Origin: Pseudomonas sp. DY-1 | GTDB taxonomy: Bacteria > Pseudomonadota > Gammaproteobacteria > Pseudomonadales > Pseudomonadaceae | Reading direction: 5' to 3' | NCBI RefSeq assembly: GCF_003626975.1 | Contig: NZ_CP032616.1 | Span: forward strand, 2,170,001 to 2,234,000 | DNA length: 64,000 nt | Shown here: positions 37,701 through 49,676 of the stretch, in pieces | How positions within the stretch are numbered: the first letter of the stretch is position 1 | How the letters are laid out: each line of letters starts with the position of its first letter | Notes under the pieces: generated by a model | The model's database searches: none | Told to the model about the DNA's origin: nothing | Seen by the model: the letters and a program-made list of their open reading frames with translations, nothing else | Translations under genes and position numbers: made by a program

Positions 37701-40700
37701 ATGAAGAAGACCTGGTTGCTCCAGCTCGACAAGGGCGTATAGACCGCCATGGTCTGCTGGATGGCCGCAGTGAAGTCGGTGTTGCCGGAGAACGGACGTG
37801 CACCGCCTTCCGCCGGATTCAGGCTGTTCACCAGATTAGTGAAGGCAGTGACATCAGTCACCACCGGGTAGGACGCGGCGGTACCGGAGAACGCCACCAG
37901 CTGGATACGCACATCGCCATCGGTGGTGCCGAACAGCGCCTGCCCGGCATTGCGCACCGCATTCAGCATGGTGTTCAGCTCGGTGTTGTCGATGCTGCCG
38001 CTGAAGTCCAGCACGAATACCACGTTGAAGTCCTGGCCACTGCCCTCGGCCACATCGGCGCTGTCGCTCTTACCCTGCGGCGTATCGTCGTCGACCTTGA
38101 TGTCCAGGGTGCCGTTGGTGGAGTCGCCGTCCTTGTCAGTGACCTTGTAGGTCAGGGTGAACAGTTGGTCGTTCTCCTCACCAGCCAGTGCATGCTGTAT
38201 CGGCGCGAGCTGGGTCACACCATATGCACCAGTGGAGCTGTTCAGGGTCACCTCGATGACCGTGGTGGTGCCCTGCTTTATCAGCAACGTGGTGCCGGAC
38301 TTCAGATAGGTGAAGCCGTCGGGAGCCCCCATGGTCAGCCACTGAACATCGCCGGCACCATCGGCACCGAAGTCGAACCCGACACTGCCTGTGGTATTCG
38401 CCGAATCCGGGTCGTCGCCGGAGCCATCTGCGATGCCGCCAGGAAGGGCGTCGTCGTCCAGTTGGACCACGACGTTGCTGGACACGGCTGGTGCGTCGTC
38501 GCGGAAACTGATGGCGCTGCCAAGATCGAGGGTCGCGCTGTCCTTGTCGCCGTCCCCATCGGTGATGGTGGCGGTCAGGGTAATCAGGTCGGCACTGGAC
38601 AGGCCAGCCACCTGGTCAGGGCCGCTGTCCGGCGAATGAACGATTGCGCGCTGCTGGTCCAGGGTTACCGTGCCGTCGGCGGCAACGCTCAGGCGGAAGG
38701 CGACCTGTCCTCCGCCGCTGACCACGCCGACGATGTCCGAGCCAACCTTGGACAGCAGGATGCTGTTGCCCGTCGCGGTGTCCCGCAGGCCGCTGTCCAC
38801 GCCAGGCAACTTAACGTCCAGGCTATAGGTGGTGGCGTTGCTGGCGGCCGCACCGTCAGCGCCGAATACCGCCGTGAAGGCCCCGGCGAAGCTGGTGCTG
38901 GCATTGAGGTTCAGGACGGTCTCGTCCACCTGCACGCCCAGCGCACCCAGCCCTTCCACGCTGATATCAGGTACATCGTCGACAATGCTGACAGTCAGGA
39001 TGCCAGTGCCGGTGTTGCCGTTGGCGTCGGTCACCTGGAAGGTGAAGGTCTCGGTGAACTGCAGGTTGTTGCCGTTATCGCCCGGATTGACCTTGGGCGC
39101 GGAGAGCAGGCTATAGGTGTACGAGCCGTTGCTGTCGAGCACCAACTGGCCGTACTGCCCGGTGCCCGCCCCGACACCCAGGCTAAAACTGTAGGGCCCG
39201 TTGCCGCCACTGCCCACCAGAGTGCCACTGGCAAATTCGTCATTGCTCGACGGCGTGCTGCCAAAGCTCAGAGCGGCTTCACGCACATCCTGATCCGAGC
39301 CGGCCTGAACACTACCGACCACTGTGTAGTTGGACACATTGATGGTCAGAGTCGTGGTGCTGAGATCGCCATCGGCATCGACGATGGTGTAGGTGAAGGT
39401 ATCCACTGCGCCAGCCTGGCCCACCGAGTTGGCATGGCTGGTGTAGGTGTAACTGCCGTCAGCATGCAGCACCAGGGTACCCAGGCCAGTATCGATGGGC
39501 ACGCCGACACTGCCGGAGGCCGCGGTCGTCGTATCGCCACCGGTACGCACCCCCACTACGCCCGTGGTCGGCGACGGACGCCCATCGGCACCGAACACAT
39601 CGGCCACCGATCCCAGACCGGCACCACTGACGACATTGCCATTGACGCTGCCGCCCTCGCTGACCGATGCACTGTCAGCCTTAGCCTTGGACAGATCGTC
39701 GACGATCTCGATAGTCGCGGTGGCGGAGGCGCTGGCCAGACCATCGTTCACGCTGACCTGGAAGCCATCCGTCTCCGGACCAGCTGCATCGGTGGTGGCT
39801 TCGGTCAGGGTGTAGCTGAAGCTGTAAGTGCCGTTGCTGTAACTGGTGATCTGCACCGTGCCGTGGTCGGTACTGAAGCTCTGACCGACCAGGCTGCTGA
39901 AGCTGCTGGTGGTGAGGTCCACGGTCAGGCTGCCGACACTGAGAGTCTTCAGGTTGGCCAGGCCATCGGCGTCGCCCACGGTGAAGCTGCCGGTGGTAAT
40001 GTTGCTGCCATCCCCGGCGCTGGAACCATCCGGCAGACCTTTCTCATAGACCTTGGCCAGGTCGCCGCCAGCGTTGGGCGTGCTGACATCGACCGTCGGG
40101 ATGTCGTTGCTACCGGTGATGATGATGGTCAGCGTCGAGCTGCTCGGGTCTTGGTCGGCGTCCCGCATGGAGTAGGCGTACTGCAGGGTCACTTGCTCGC
40201 CCTGGTCGAGACCCTCCACCGCGGCCGAGCCGTTGGCCAGCGCGAAGCTGTAGCTGCCATCGGCATGCAGGGTGACCACGCCATAGGGGGTGTTCACCAG
40301 CAGGCTGCCGTTATCCTCAGGTGTGGCACCTACCACGCCGTTCCAGCTGGTGAAGGACTTCGGCTGGTCGGCACCGCCGACGTCGTTGTCCAGCACATTA
40401 CCGCTGACACTCGCGGGGCTGCCGTTTTCGGTCAGGCCACGGCTGTCCGGGGTGGCGTTGGGTACGTCATCGACGATCTCGATGCTGACATTGGCCGAAT
40501 CATTGGCCAGGCCATCGTTCACCGTGACCTGGAAGCCGTCCGTCTCCGGACCAGCCGCATCGGTGGTGGCTTCGGTCAGGGTGTAGCTGAAGCTGTAAGT
40601 GCCGTTGCTGTAACTGGTGATCTGCACCGTGCCGTGGTCGGTACTGAAGCTCTGACCGACCAGGCTGCTGAAGCTGCTGGTGGTGAGGTCGACGTTGAGG

Positions 40701-43700
40701 CTGCCGACACTGAGGGTCTTCAGGTTGGCCAGGCCATCGGAGTCGGCGACGGTGAAGCTGCCGATGGTGATGTTGCTGCCATCCCCGGCGCTGGAACCAT
40801 CCGGCAAGCCCTTCTCGTATACCTTGGCCAGGTCGCCGCCAGCGTTGGGCGTGCTGACATCGACCGTCGGGATGTCGTTGCTACCGGTGATGATGATGGT
40901 CAGCGTCGAGCTGCTCGGGTCTTGGTCGGCGTCCCGCATGGAGTAGGCGTACTGCAGGGTCACCTGCTCGCCCTGGTCGAGACCCTCCACCGCGGCCGAG
41001 CCGTTGGCCAACGCGAAGCTGTAGCTGCCATCGGCATGCAGGGTGACCACGCCATAGGGCGTGTTCACCAGCAGGCTGCCGTTATCCCCCGGCGTGGCAC
41101 CGGCCACGCCGTTCCAGCTGGTGAAGGACTTCGGCTGGTCGGCACCGCCGACGTCGTTGTCCAGCACATTGCCGCTGACACTCGCGGGGCTGCCGTTTTC
41201 GGTCAGGCCACGGCTGTCCGGGGTGGCGTTGGGTACGTCGTCGACGATCTCGATTGTCGCGGTAGCGGAGGCGCTAGCCACACCATCGTTCACCGTAACC
41301 TGGAAGCCATCCGTCTCCGGACCGGCCGCATCGGTGGTGGCTTCGGTCAGGGTGTAGCTGAAGCTGTAAGTGCCGCTGCTGTAGCCGGTGATCTGCACCG
41401 TGCCGTGGTCGGTCGTGAAGCCCTGCCCCACCAGGCTGCTGAAGCTGCTGGTGGTGAGGTCGACATTGAGACTGCCGACGCTCATGGACTTCAGATCGCC
41501 CAATCCATCCGGATCGCCAACGCTGAATGTGCCATTGACCTGGGAGCTGCCATCCCCGGCGCTGGAACCATCCGGTAGGCCCCTCTCGTAAACCTGGGCC
41601 ATGCCCCCCTGGACTTCCGGGAAAGCGACTTCAACCGTGGGTGTGTCGTTGCTACCAATGATCGTGAGGGTAAGGGTCGAATCGCTGGCGTCACCATCGG
41701 CATCACGCATGCTGTAAGCGTAGTGCAGGACTACCTGCTCACCCGGGGCCAGTGCTTCCACCGCCGCCGAGCCATTGGCCAGCGCGAAGCTGTAGCTGCC
41801 ATCGGCATTCAGGGTGACCACGCCATAGGGGGTGTTCACCAGCAGGCTGCCGTTATCCCCCGGTGTGGCACCGGCCACGCCGTTCCAGCTGGTGAAGGCC
41901 TTCGGCTGGTCGGCACCGCCGGCATCGTTGTCCAACACATTGCCGCCCAGCGTAGCGGAGACGCTGCCTTCAACGATGCTGGCGCTGTCGGCATAAGCCT
42001 TGGGTGTATCGTCGTCCACATTGATGATCAGGCTACCCGTGGCGCTATCGCCGTCGGCATCCGTCACCTTGTAGGCAATGCTGAAGCTCAGATCGTTTTC
42101 GTCATACCCGTCCGGATGCATGATCGGGTTGTTCTGAACGACGCTGTACGCACCGGTCGCCCAGTTCAGGGCCAGGGTGATGACGGTCAGGCCGCCCTGC
42201 TTGATCAACAGATTGTCGCCGCTCTTCTCATAGCTGAACCCAGCGGGCGCGCCGCTGGTGAGCAGCGTGACCGAACCGGGGCCATCCGCGCCAAAGCTGT
42301 GCCCCAGTGTGCCGGTGACATTCGCGGTATCCGGCGAGACGTCGCCAATGCCATAAGCGTTGCCACCTGGAAGGGCATCGTCATCCAGTTGCACCACGGG
42401 ACTGGTGCTGACCACAGGCGAGTCGTCATCCACCTTGATGTAGAGCGAACCACCAGCACGGTCGCCATCGCGGTCGACGATCTTGTACTCGACCTCGAAG
42501 GTCAGGTCGTTCTCGTCATCTCCCTCGGGATGCATGATCGGTGCGTTCTGGGTAACGCTGTAGGCGCCAGTGAGCTTATCCAGGGTGATGGTGATGACGG
42601 TCACGTCGCCCTGTTTGATCACCAGGCCACCTGCGACTTCCACGTAGGTGAAGCCGTAGGGCGCGCCGCTGGCCTGCAGTTCGATCCCACCGGGGCCATC
42701 AGCGCCGAAGTCATGGGCGATGATGCCGCTGGTATTGCTGGTATCCGGCGAATTGTCGCCCACACCATAGGGGTTGCCGTGAGGCAGGGCGTCGTCGTCG
42801 AGGCTGACCTTCACATAGGGATCGATATTGGGTGCGTCATCCCTGAAGCTGATGGCGTTGCCCAGGTCGAGGGAGGCGCTGTTCTTGTCGCCGTCACCGT
42901 CGGTGATGGTGGCGGTCAGGGTGATCAGGTCGCTATCAGACAGGCCGACGGCCTGGTCCGGGCCGGTATTGGGGGTATGGAAGATTGCCCGCGACTGTTC
43001 CAGGGTAACCGTGCCGTCCGCAGCCACGCTGAGGCGGAAGGCCAGTTGCCCACCGCCGACCACGCGCCCGACGATATCCGTGCCCTCCTTGAACAGCAGG
43101 ATGCTGTTACCCGTCGCGGTGTCCCGCAGGCCACTGTCCACACCTGGTGACTTCACTTCCAGGCTGTAGGTGATGGGATTACTGAGGGCTGCACCGTCGG
43201 CACCAAAGACCGGCAGGAAGGCACCAGCAAAGTTGCTGCTGTCGGCGACACCGAGCGTGGTTTCGTCCACCTGCAGATCGAATCCTTCCGTCCCCTTCAC
43301 GCTGATACTGGGCACATCGTCGACGATGTCGATGGTGAGCGTTCCGGTGCCGGTGTTGCCGTTGGCGTCGACCACCTGGAAGGTGAAGGTTTCGGTGAAC
43401 TGCAGGTTGTTGCCGTTGTTACCGGGGTTGACCTTGGGTGCGGAGAGCAAGGTGTAGGTGTAAGAGCCGTTGCTGTTGACCACCAACTGGCCGTACTGGC
43501 CGTTGCCGGCGCCAACACCCAGGCTGAAGCTGTAGGGCCCGTTTCCACCATTGGCGACCAGGCTGCCACTGGCGAATTCGTCATTGCTGGCCGGCTCGCT
43601 GCCGAAGCCAAGCGCGGCTTCTCGCACATCATCGTCCGAGCCAGCCTGTACGCCGCCCACCACGGTGATGTTGGACACATCGATGGTCAGGGTCGTGGTG

Positions 43701-46700
43701 CTGAAGTCGCCGTCGCCGTCGACGATGGTGTAGGTGAAAGTATCCACCGTGCCGGCCTGAGCCAGGCTATTGGCGTGGCTGGTGTAGGTGTAACTGCCGT
43801 CGGCATGCAGCACCAGGGTGCCGAAGGCGGAGGTGATGCTGTCGCCCACACCGCCGGCAATCGGTGTCGAAGTGTCACCACCGGCACGCACGCCCACCAC
43901 ACCGGTGGTCGGCGACGGGCGCCCATCGGCACCAAAGGCATCGGCCACCGACCCCAGCCCTGCGCCCGTAACCACATTGCCGGTCACGCTTGCGCCTTCG
44001 CTGACCGAGGCGCTATCGGCCTTGGCTTGCGGTACATCGTCGACGATCTCGATAGTCACCGTGGCCGAGGCGGTAGCCAGGCCATCGCCCAGATTAATAA
44101 GGAAGCCGTCCGTCTCCGGACCAGAGGCATCGATTGTCGTGCCGGTCAGGGTGTAGCTGAAGCTGTAGGCGCCATCGCTGTAGCCGGTGATCAATACGGT
44201 GCCATGAGCGGTGGTGAAGCTTTGTCCCACCAGGCTGGCGAAACCGCTGGTGGTGAGGTCCACGGTCAAGCTGCCGACGCTGAGGGTCTTGAGGTTGGCC
44301 AGGCCGTCGGAGTCGGCCACGGTGAAGCTGCCGGTGGTGACTGTGCTGCCGTCACCCGCGCTGCTGCCGTCCGCAAGGCCCTTCTCGAATACCTGGGCGA
44401 GGTCGCCTTCCGCATTGGGGCTGCTGACTTCGATGGTGGGAATGTCGTTGCTGCCGACGATGGTGATGGTCAGCGTCGAACTGCTCGGGTCACCGTCGCC
44501 GTCCTGCATCGAGTAGGCGTATTGCAGGGTGACCTGTTGGCCTTCGGTCAGGGCCTCCACTGCCGCCGAGCCGTTGGCCAGCACGAAGCTGTAGCTGCCG
44601 TCGGCGTTCAGGCTGACCACGCCGTAGGGGGTGTTCACCAGCAGGCTGCCGCCTTCGCCGGGCGTAGCACCGGCCACGCCGTTCCAGCTGGTGAAGGCCT
44701 TCGGCTGGTCGGCACCGCCGGTGTCGTTGTCCAGCACATTGCCGGACAGGCTCGACGGCTCGCCATTCTCGGTGAGGCTGCCGCTGTCCGGGGTGGCGGT
44801 TGGTACATCGTCGACGATCTCGATGCTCACGCTGGCCGAGGCAGTAGCCAGCCCATCGCCCACATTAATAAGGAAGCCGTCCGTCTCCGGACCGGCGGCA
44901 TCGGCCGTCGCGCCGGTCAGGGTGTAGCTGAAGCTGTAGCTGCCATCGCTGTAGCCGGTGATCAATACGGTGCCATGAGCGGTGGTGAAGCTTTGTCCCA
45001 CCAGGCTGGCGAAACCGCTGGTGGTGAGGTCCACGGTCAAGCTGCCGACGCTGAGGGTCTTGAGGTTGGCCAGGCCGTCGGAGTCGGCCACGGTGAAGCT
45101 GCCGGTGGTGACTGTGCTGCCGTCACCCGCGCTGCTGCCGTCCGCAAGGCCCTTCTCGAATACCTGGGCGAGGTCGCCTTCCGCATTGGGGCTGCTGACT
45201 TCGATGGTGGGAATGTCGTTGCTGCCGGTGATGGTGATGGTCAGCGTCGAACTGCTCGGGTCACCGTCGCCGTCCTGCATCGAGTAGGCGTATTGCAGGG
45301 TGACCTGTTGGCCTTCGGTCAGGGCCTCCACTGCCGCCGAGCCGTTGGCCAGCACGAAGCTGTAGCTGCCGTCGGCGTTCAGGCTGACCACGCCGTAGGG
45401 GGTGTTCACCAGCAGGCTGCCGCCTTCGCCGGGCGTAGCACCGGCCACGCCGTTCCAGCTGGTGAAGGCCTTCGGCTGGTCGGCACCGCCGGTGTCGTTG
45501 TCCAGCACATTGCCGGACAGGCTCGACGGCTCGCCATTCTCGGTGAGGCTGCCGCTGTCCGGGGTGGCGGTTGGTACATCGTCGACGATCTCGATGCTCA
45601 CGCTGGCCGAGGCGGTAGCCAGGCCATCGCCCACATTAATAAGGAAGCCGTCCGTCTCCGGACCGGCGGCATCGGCCGTCGCGCCGGTCAGGGTGTAGCT
45701 GAAGCTGTAGGCGCCATCGCTGTAGCCGGTGATCAATACGGTGCCATGAGCGGTGGTGAAGCTTTGTCCCACCAGGCTGGCGAAACCGCTGGTGGTGAGG
45801 TCCACGGTCAGGCTGCCGACGCTGAGGGTCTTGAGGTTGGCCAGGCCGTCGGAGTCGGCCACGGTGAAGCTGCCGGTGGTGACCGTGCTGCCGTCACCCG
45901 CGCTGCTGCCGTCCGCAAGGCCCTTCTCGAATACCTGGGCGAGGTCGCCTTCCGCATTGGGGCTGCTGACTTCGATGGTGGGAATGTCGTTGCTGCCGGT
46001 GATGGTGATGGTCAGCGTCGAACTGCTCGGGTCACCGTCGCCGTCCTGCATCGAGTAGGCGTATTGCAGGGTGACCTGTTGGCCTTCGGTCAGGGCCTCC
46101 ACTGCCGCCGAGCCGTTGGCCAGCACGAAGCTGTAGCTGCCGTCGGCGTTCAGGCTGACCACGCCGTAGGGGGTGTTCACCAGCAGGCTGCCGCCTTCGC
46201 CGGGCGTAGCACCGGCCACGCCGTTCCAGCTGGTGAAGGCCTTCGGCTGGTCGGCACCGCCGGTGTCGTTGTCCAGCACATTGCCGGACAGGCTCGACGG
46301 CTCGCCATTCTCGGTGAGGCTGCCGCTGTCCGGGGTGGCGGTTGGCACATCGTCGACGATCTCGATGGTCACCGTGGCCGAGGCAGTAGCCAGCCCATCG
46401 TCCACATTAATAAGGAAGCCGTCCGTCTCCGGACCGGCGGCATCGGCCGTCGCGCCGGTCAGGGTGTAGCTGAAGCTGTAGGTGCCATCGCTGTAGCCGG
46501 TGATCAATACGGTGCCGTGAGCGGTGGTGAAGCTTTGTCCCACCAGGCTGGCAAAACCGCTGGTGGTGAGGTCCACGGTCAGGCTGCCGACGCTGAGGGT
46601 CTTGAGGTTGGCCAGGCCGTCGGAGTCGGCCACGTTGAAGCTGCCGGTGGTGACCGTGCTGCCGTCACCCGCGCTGCTGCCGTCCGCAAGGCCCTTCTCG

Positions 46701-49209
46701 AATACCTGGGCGAGGTCGCCTTCCGCATTGGGGCTGCTGACTTCGATGGTGGGAATGTCGTTGCTGCCGGTGATGGTGATGGTCAGCGTCGAACTGCTCG
46801 GGTCACCGTCGCCGTCCTGCATCGAGTAGGCGTATTGCAGGGTGACCTGTTGGCCTTCGGTCAGGGCCTCCACTGCCGCCGAGCCGTTGGCCAGCACGAA
46901 GCTGTAGCTGCCGTCGGCGTTCAGGCTGACCACGCCGTAGGGGGTGTTCACCAGCAGGCTGCCGCCTTCGCCGGGCGTAGCACCGGCCACGCCGTTCCAG
47001 CTGGTGAAGGCCTTCGGCTGGTCGGCACCGCCGGTGTCGTTGTCCAGCACATTGCCGGACAGGCTCGACGGCTCGCCATTCTCGGTGAGGCTGCCGCTGT
47101 CCGGGGTGGCGGTTGGCACATCGTCGACGATCTCGATGGTCACCGTGGCCGAGGCAGTAGCCAGCCCATCGTCCACATTAATAAGGAAGCCGTCCGTCTC
47201 CGGACCGGCGGCATCGGCCGTCGCGCCGGTCAGGGTGTAGCTGAAGCTGTAGGTGCCATCGCTGTAGCCGGTGATCAATACGGTGCCGTGAGCGGTGGTG
47301 AAGCTTTGTCCCACCAGGCTGGCAAAACCGCTGGTGGTGAGGTCCACGGTCAGGCTGCCGACGCTGAGGGTCTTGAGGTTGGCCAGGCCGTCGGAGTCGG
47401 CCACGTTGAAGCTGCCGGTGGTGACCGTGCTGCCGTCACCCGCGCTGCTGCCGTCCGCAAGGCCTTTCTCGAATACCTGGGCGAGGTCGCCTTCCGCATT
47501 GGGGCTGCTGACTTCGATGGTGGGAATGTCGTTGCTGCCGGTGATGGTGATGGTCAGCGTCGAACTGCTCGGGTCACCGTCGCCGTCCTGCATCGAGTAG
47601 GCGTATTGCAGGGTGACCTGTTGGCCTTCGGTCAGGGCCTCCACTGCCGCCGAGCCGTTGGCCAGCACGAAGCTGTAGCTGCCGTCGGCGTTCAGGCTGA
47701 CCACGCCGTAGGGGGTGTTCACCAGCAGGCTGCCGCCTTCGCCGGGCGTAGCACCGGCCACGCCGTTCCAGCTGGTGAAGGCCTTCGGCTGGTCGGCACC
47801 GCCGGTGTCGTTGTCCAGCACATTGCCGGACAGGCTCGACGGCTCGCCATTCTCGGTGAGGCTGCCGCTGTCGGGGTGGCGGTTGGCACATCGTCGACGA
47901 TCTCGATGGTCACCGTGGCCGAGGCAGTAGCCAGCCCATCGTCCACATTAATAAGGAAGCCGTCCGTCTCCGGACCGGCGGCATCGGCCGTCGCGCCGGT
48001 CAGGGTGTAGCTGAAGCTGTAGGTGCCATCGCTGTAGCCGGTGATCAATACGGTGCCGTGAGCGGTGGTGAAGCTTTGTCCCACCAGGCTGGCAAAACCG
48101 CTGGTGGTGAGGTCCACGGTCAGGCTGCCGACGCTGAGGGTCTTGAGGTTGGCCAGGCCGTCGGAGTCGGCCACGTTGAAGCTGCCGGTGGTGACCGTGC
48201 TGCCGTCACCCGCGCTGCTGCCGTCCGCAAGGCCTTTCTCGAAGACCTGGGCCAAACCGCCCTGGGCATCCGGGCTGCTGACTTCGATGGTGGGAATGTC
48301 GTTGCTGCCGACGATGGTGATGATCAGGTTCGCGGTGCTCTGGTCACCGTTGCTGTCCTGTATGCCGTAGCCAACGCTGATGTTGACGCTCTGCCCTTCC
48401 GCGAGCCCCTCCACCGCCGGGGTGCCGTTGTTCAGTACGAAGCTGTAGCTGCCGTCGGGGTTCAGGGTCACTACCCCATAGGGAGTGTTCAGCAACAAGC
48501 TGCCACCGGGGCCTCCAATGGCGCCGGGGGCCTGCCAGGACATGAAGGTGGTGGGCAGGTCCGGACCGCCATCGTCATTGTCCAGCACATTGCCCTGCAC
48601 ACCGTCCTGGTCTTCGCTGACGCTCTGGGTGTCAACCACGGCAGTGGGTACGCCGTTGACCGGCACAACTGCTGGAACCACCAGCGGGATGTCAGGTATT
48701 CCGGTATCCGGTTGCGGGAACTCCACGGCGAAGGCGATGGGACCTGTGGGGAAACCGATGTTGGGGTCGACGCTGCCGGCCGTTTCCCCTAGCAGCACAA
48801 AGGAGTGGCCGCCACCAGCGTTACCACCGCCAGCGCCGCCACCGGGACCAGCTGCAGTGGCCTCGGCGGCCTTGGTCGGGTCGACGCCTGCTTCGATAGC
48901 GGCCTGGAGTTTCTCGACGTCGGTCAGGTCCTGCTGGCTGGGAGTGGCCGGTGCGCTGTCAGTGCCGGGCTGGGTCGCATCGGGTGCTCCGGCCAGCAGC
49001 GCGTTGTTCAGCGGCATGCTGCTGTCGCGGCCGAGCACCAGTTCCTGGCCGTTGGCCAGAGCCACGGCCACCGCGCCTTGGGCGCCAGTGACCAGTTGCT
49101 CACCCGCGAAAACCCGGTCGCCTTCGGTGAGCAAGCGGCGCGAACCGTCCGCAGCGACTGCGAAGACTTCCCCTACGACCTGCCGAACGACCCCGATTGA
49201 TCCAGCCAT
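34775..49209 (-). CDS. lapA: Giant LapA-type adhesin (frameshifted as written)
   Basis: Cell-surface biofilm adhesin exported by LapEBC, about 4,810 residues once one base is restored. The ATG at 49209 follows AAGGAGTC. Order of parts: retention module (about 1-90), LapG-type site TAAG at residues 118-121, then Gly-rich and repeat regions. Array A (48.3-44.0 kb) has 257-residue repeats; module B spans 44.0-42.0 kb; array A' (42.0-39.7 kb) has three related repeats; module B' spans 39.7-38.1 kb. A von Willebrand A domain with MIDAS motif DFSGS lies near 38,000, and RTX nonapeptides (GGAGNDILDGG) with a type I secretion signal occupy 35.4-34.8 kb. A missing C near 47,871 puts residues 1-445 in a different frame from the rest; as written, translation would stop near residue 496. 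LapF-type or MapA-type adhesins are alternatives, but lapG/lapD and the TAAG site favour LapA. Confidence 0.9.
39690..41990 (-). repeat. Second 771-bp repeat array in lapA (three units)
   Basis: Three units with a 771-bp period, seen for example at CTGCCGTTATCC on the plus strand near 40,307, 41,078 and 41,849. They are related to, but clearly diverged from, the 44-48 kb array. Confidence 0.85.
44046..48310 (-). repeat. Near-identical 771-bp tandem repeats in lapA (about 5.5 units)
   Basis: The repeat unit encodes 257 residues (IPTIEVSSP... to ...TITGSND). The same segment recurs near 44,641, 45,412, 46,183, 46,954 and 47,725 on the plus strand, exactly 771 bp apart. Copies differ at only a few bases. 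A sixth half-unit borders the N-terminal region. The frameshifting base loss at about 47,871 lies in the outermost copies. Confidence 0.92.
48847..48858 (-). other. LapG cleavage motif TAAG in LapA
   Basis: These twelve bases encode Thr118-Ala119-Ala120-Gly121 in the context DPTKAAEATAAGPGGG. The TAAG motif after the retention module is the established LapG target, with the cut expected between the two alanines. Confidence 0.85.
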
Positions 49210-49676
49210 GACTCCTTCCTCCCGCACCGCGTGCTGCCAGACGGACAGCGCCGTTCCCAGTCAATGAGGGGTCACAGCACGTCCGAACCAAAACTACGGG
49301 AACGAGAAGAAGCATCAGAGGAAGCGGGAAAAGCCAAAAAAACCACGCAATGTCAATAAAACGTCACGCAGCCCGCCGACGGCCATTTACGCCGGACTTA
49401 CCCCGCCCTGAGTTTCTTGATTTGTGCTTGACCGCATTACGCAACCGCAGGTGGGTCCGGAAAGGCCCAAAACATGCGATCTGCTGGCAAAAAGATGTCT
49501 TGGATTTCCGACGAGTGCATAAGAATTTTTCCTGATAAAGGTTGTGAAAAATTCTTCTTAGCCAAACGGAAAGTTGTTCTTAGCTCTGATGTTACAAGCC
49601 TGAAACGGTTTCATATGGATTTTCGCCAATTTTTCGGCGCCAGGACGCAATGTATTAACAAGGAGAACGACAAGAA
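49210..49676. other. lapA-lapE divergent intergenic region
   Basis: A 467-bp interval without a convincing gene between the divergent lapA and lapE starts. It is AT-rich at 49,330-49,365 and 49,540-49,650. GTCAATAAA (49352-49360) matches one half of the published FleQ box (GTCAATAAATTGAC) but the second half is not conserved. No clear hairpin terminator or riboswitch is seen. Confidence 0.6.

Noticed and set aside
36950..41578. Plus-strand ORF of 1,542 residues opposite lapA
   Set aside because: Antisense shadow of lapA, including the antisense of the vWA and B' modules. No Shine-Dalgarno or family similarity; the lapA strand has clear domains.
43775..48010. Very long plus-strand ORF (1,411 residues) opposite the adhesin repeats
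   Set aside because: It runs exactly antisense to lapA and repeats with the same 257-residue period. A GC-rich repeated coding strand easily leaves an open antisense frame. Its product has no recognisable domain, start site or promoter.
44046..48310. CRISPR array
   Set aside because: The regular repeats are 771 bp long, in frame and coding for the adhesin. There are no short repeats with unique spacers and no cas genes.
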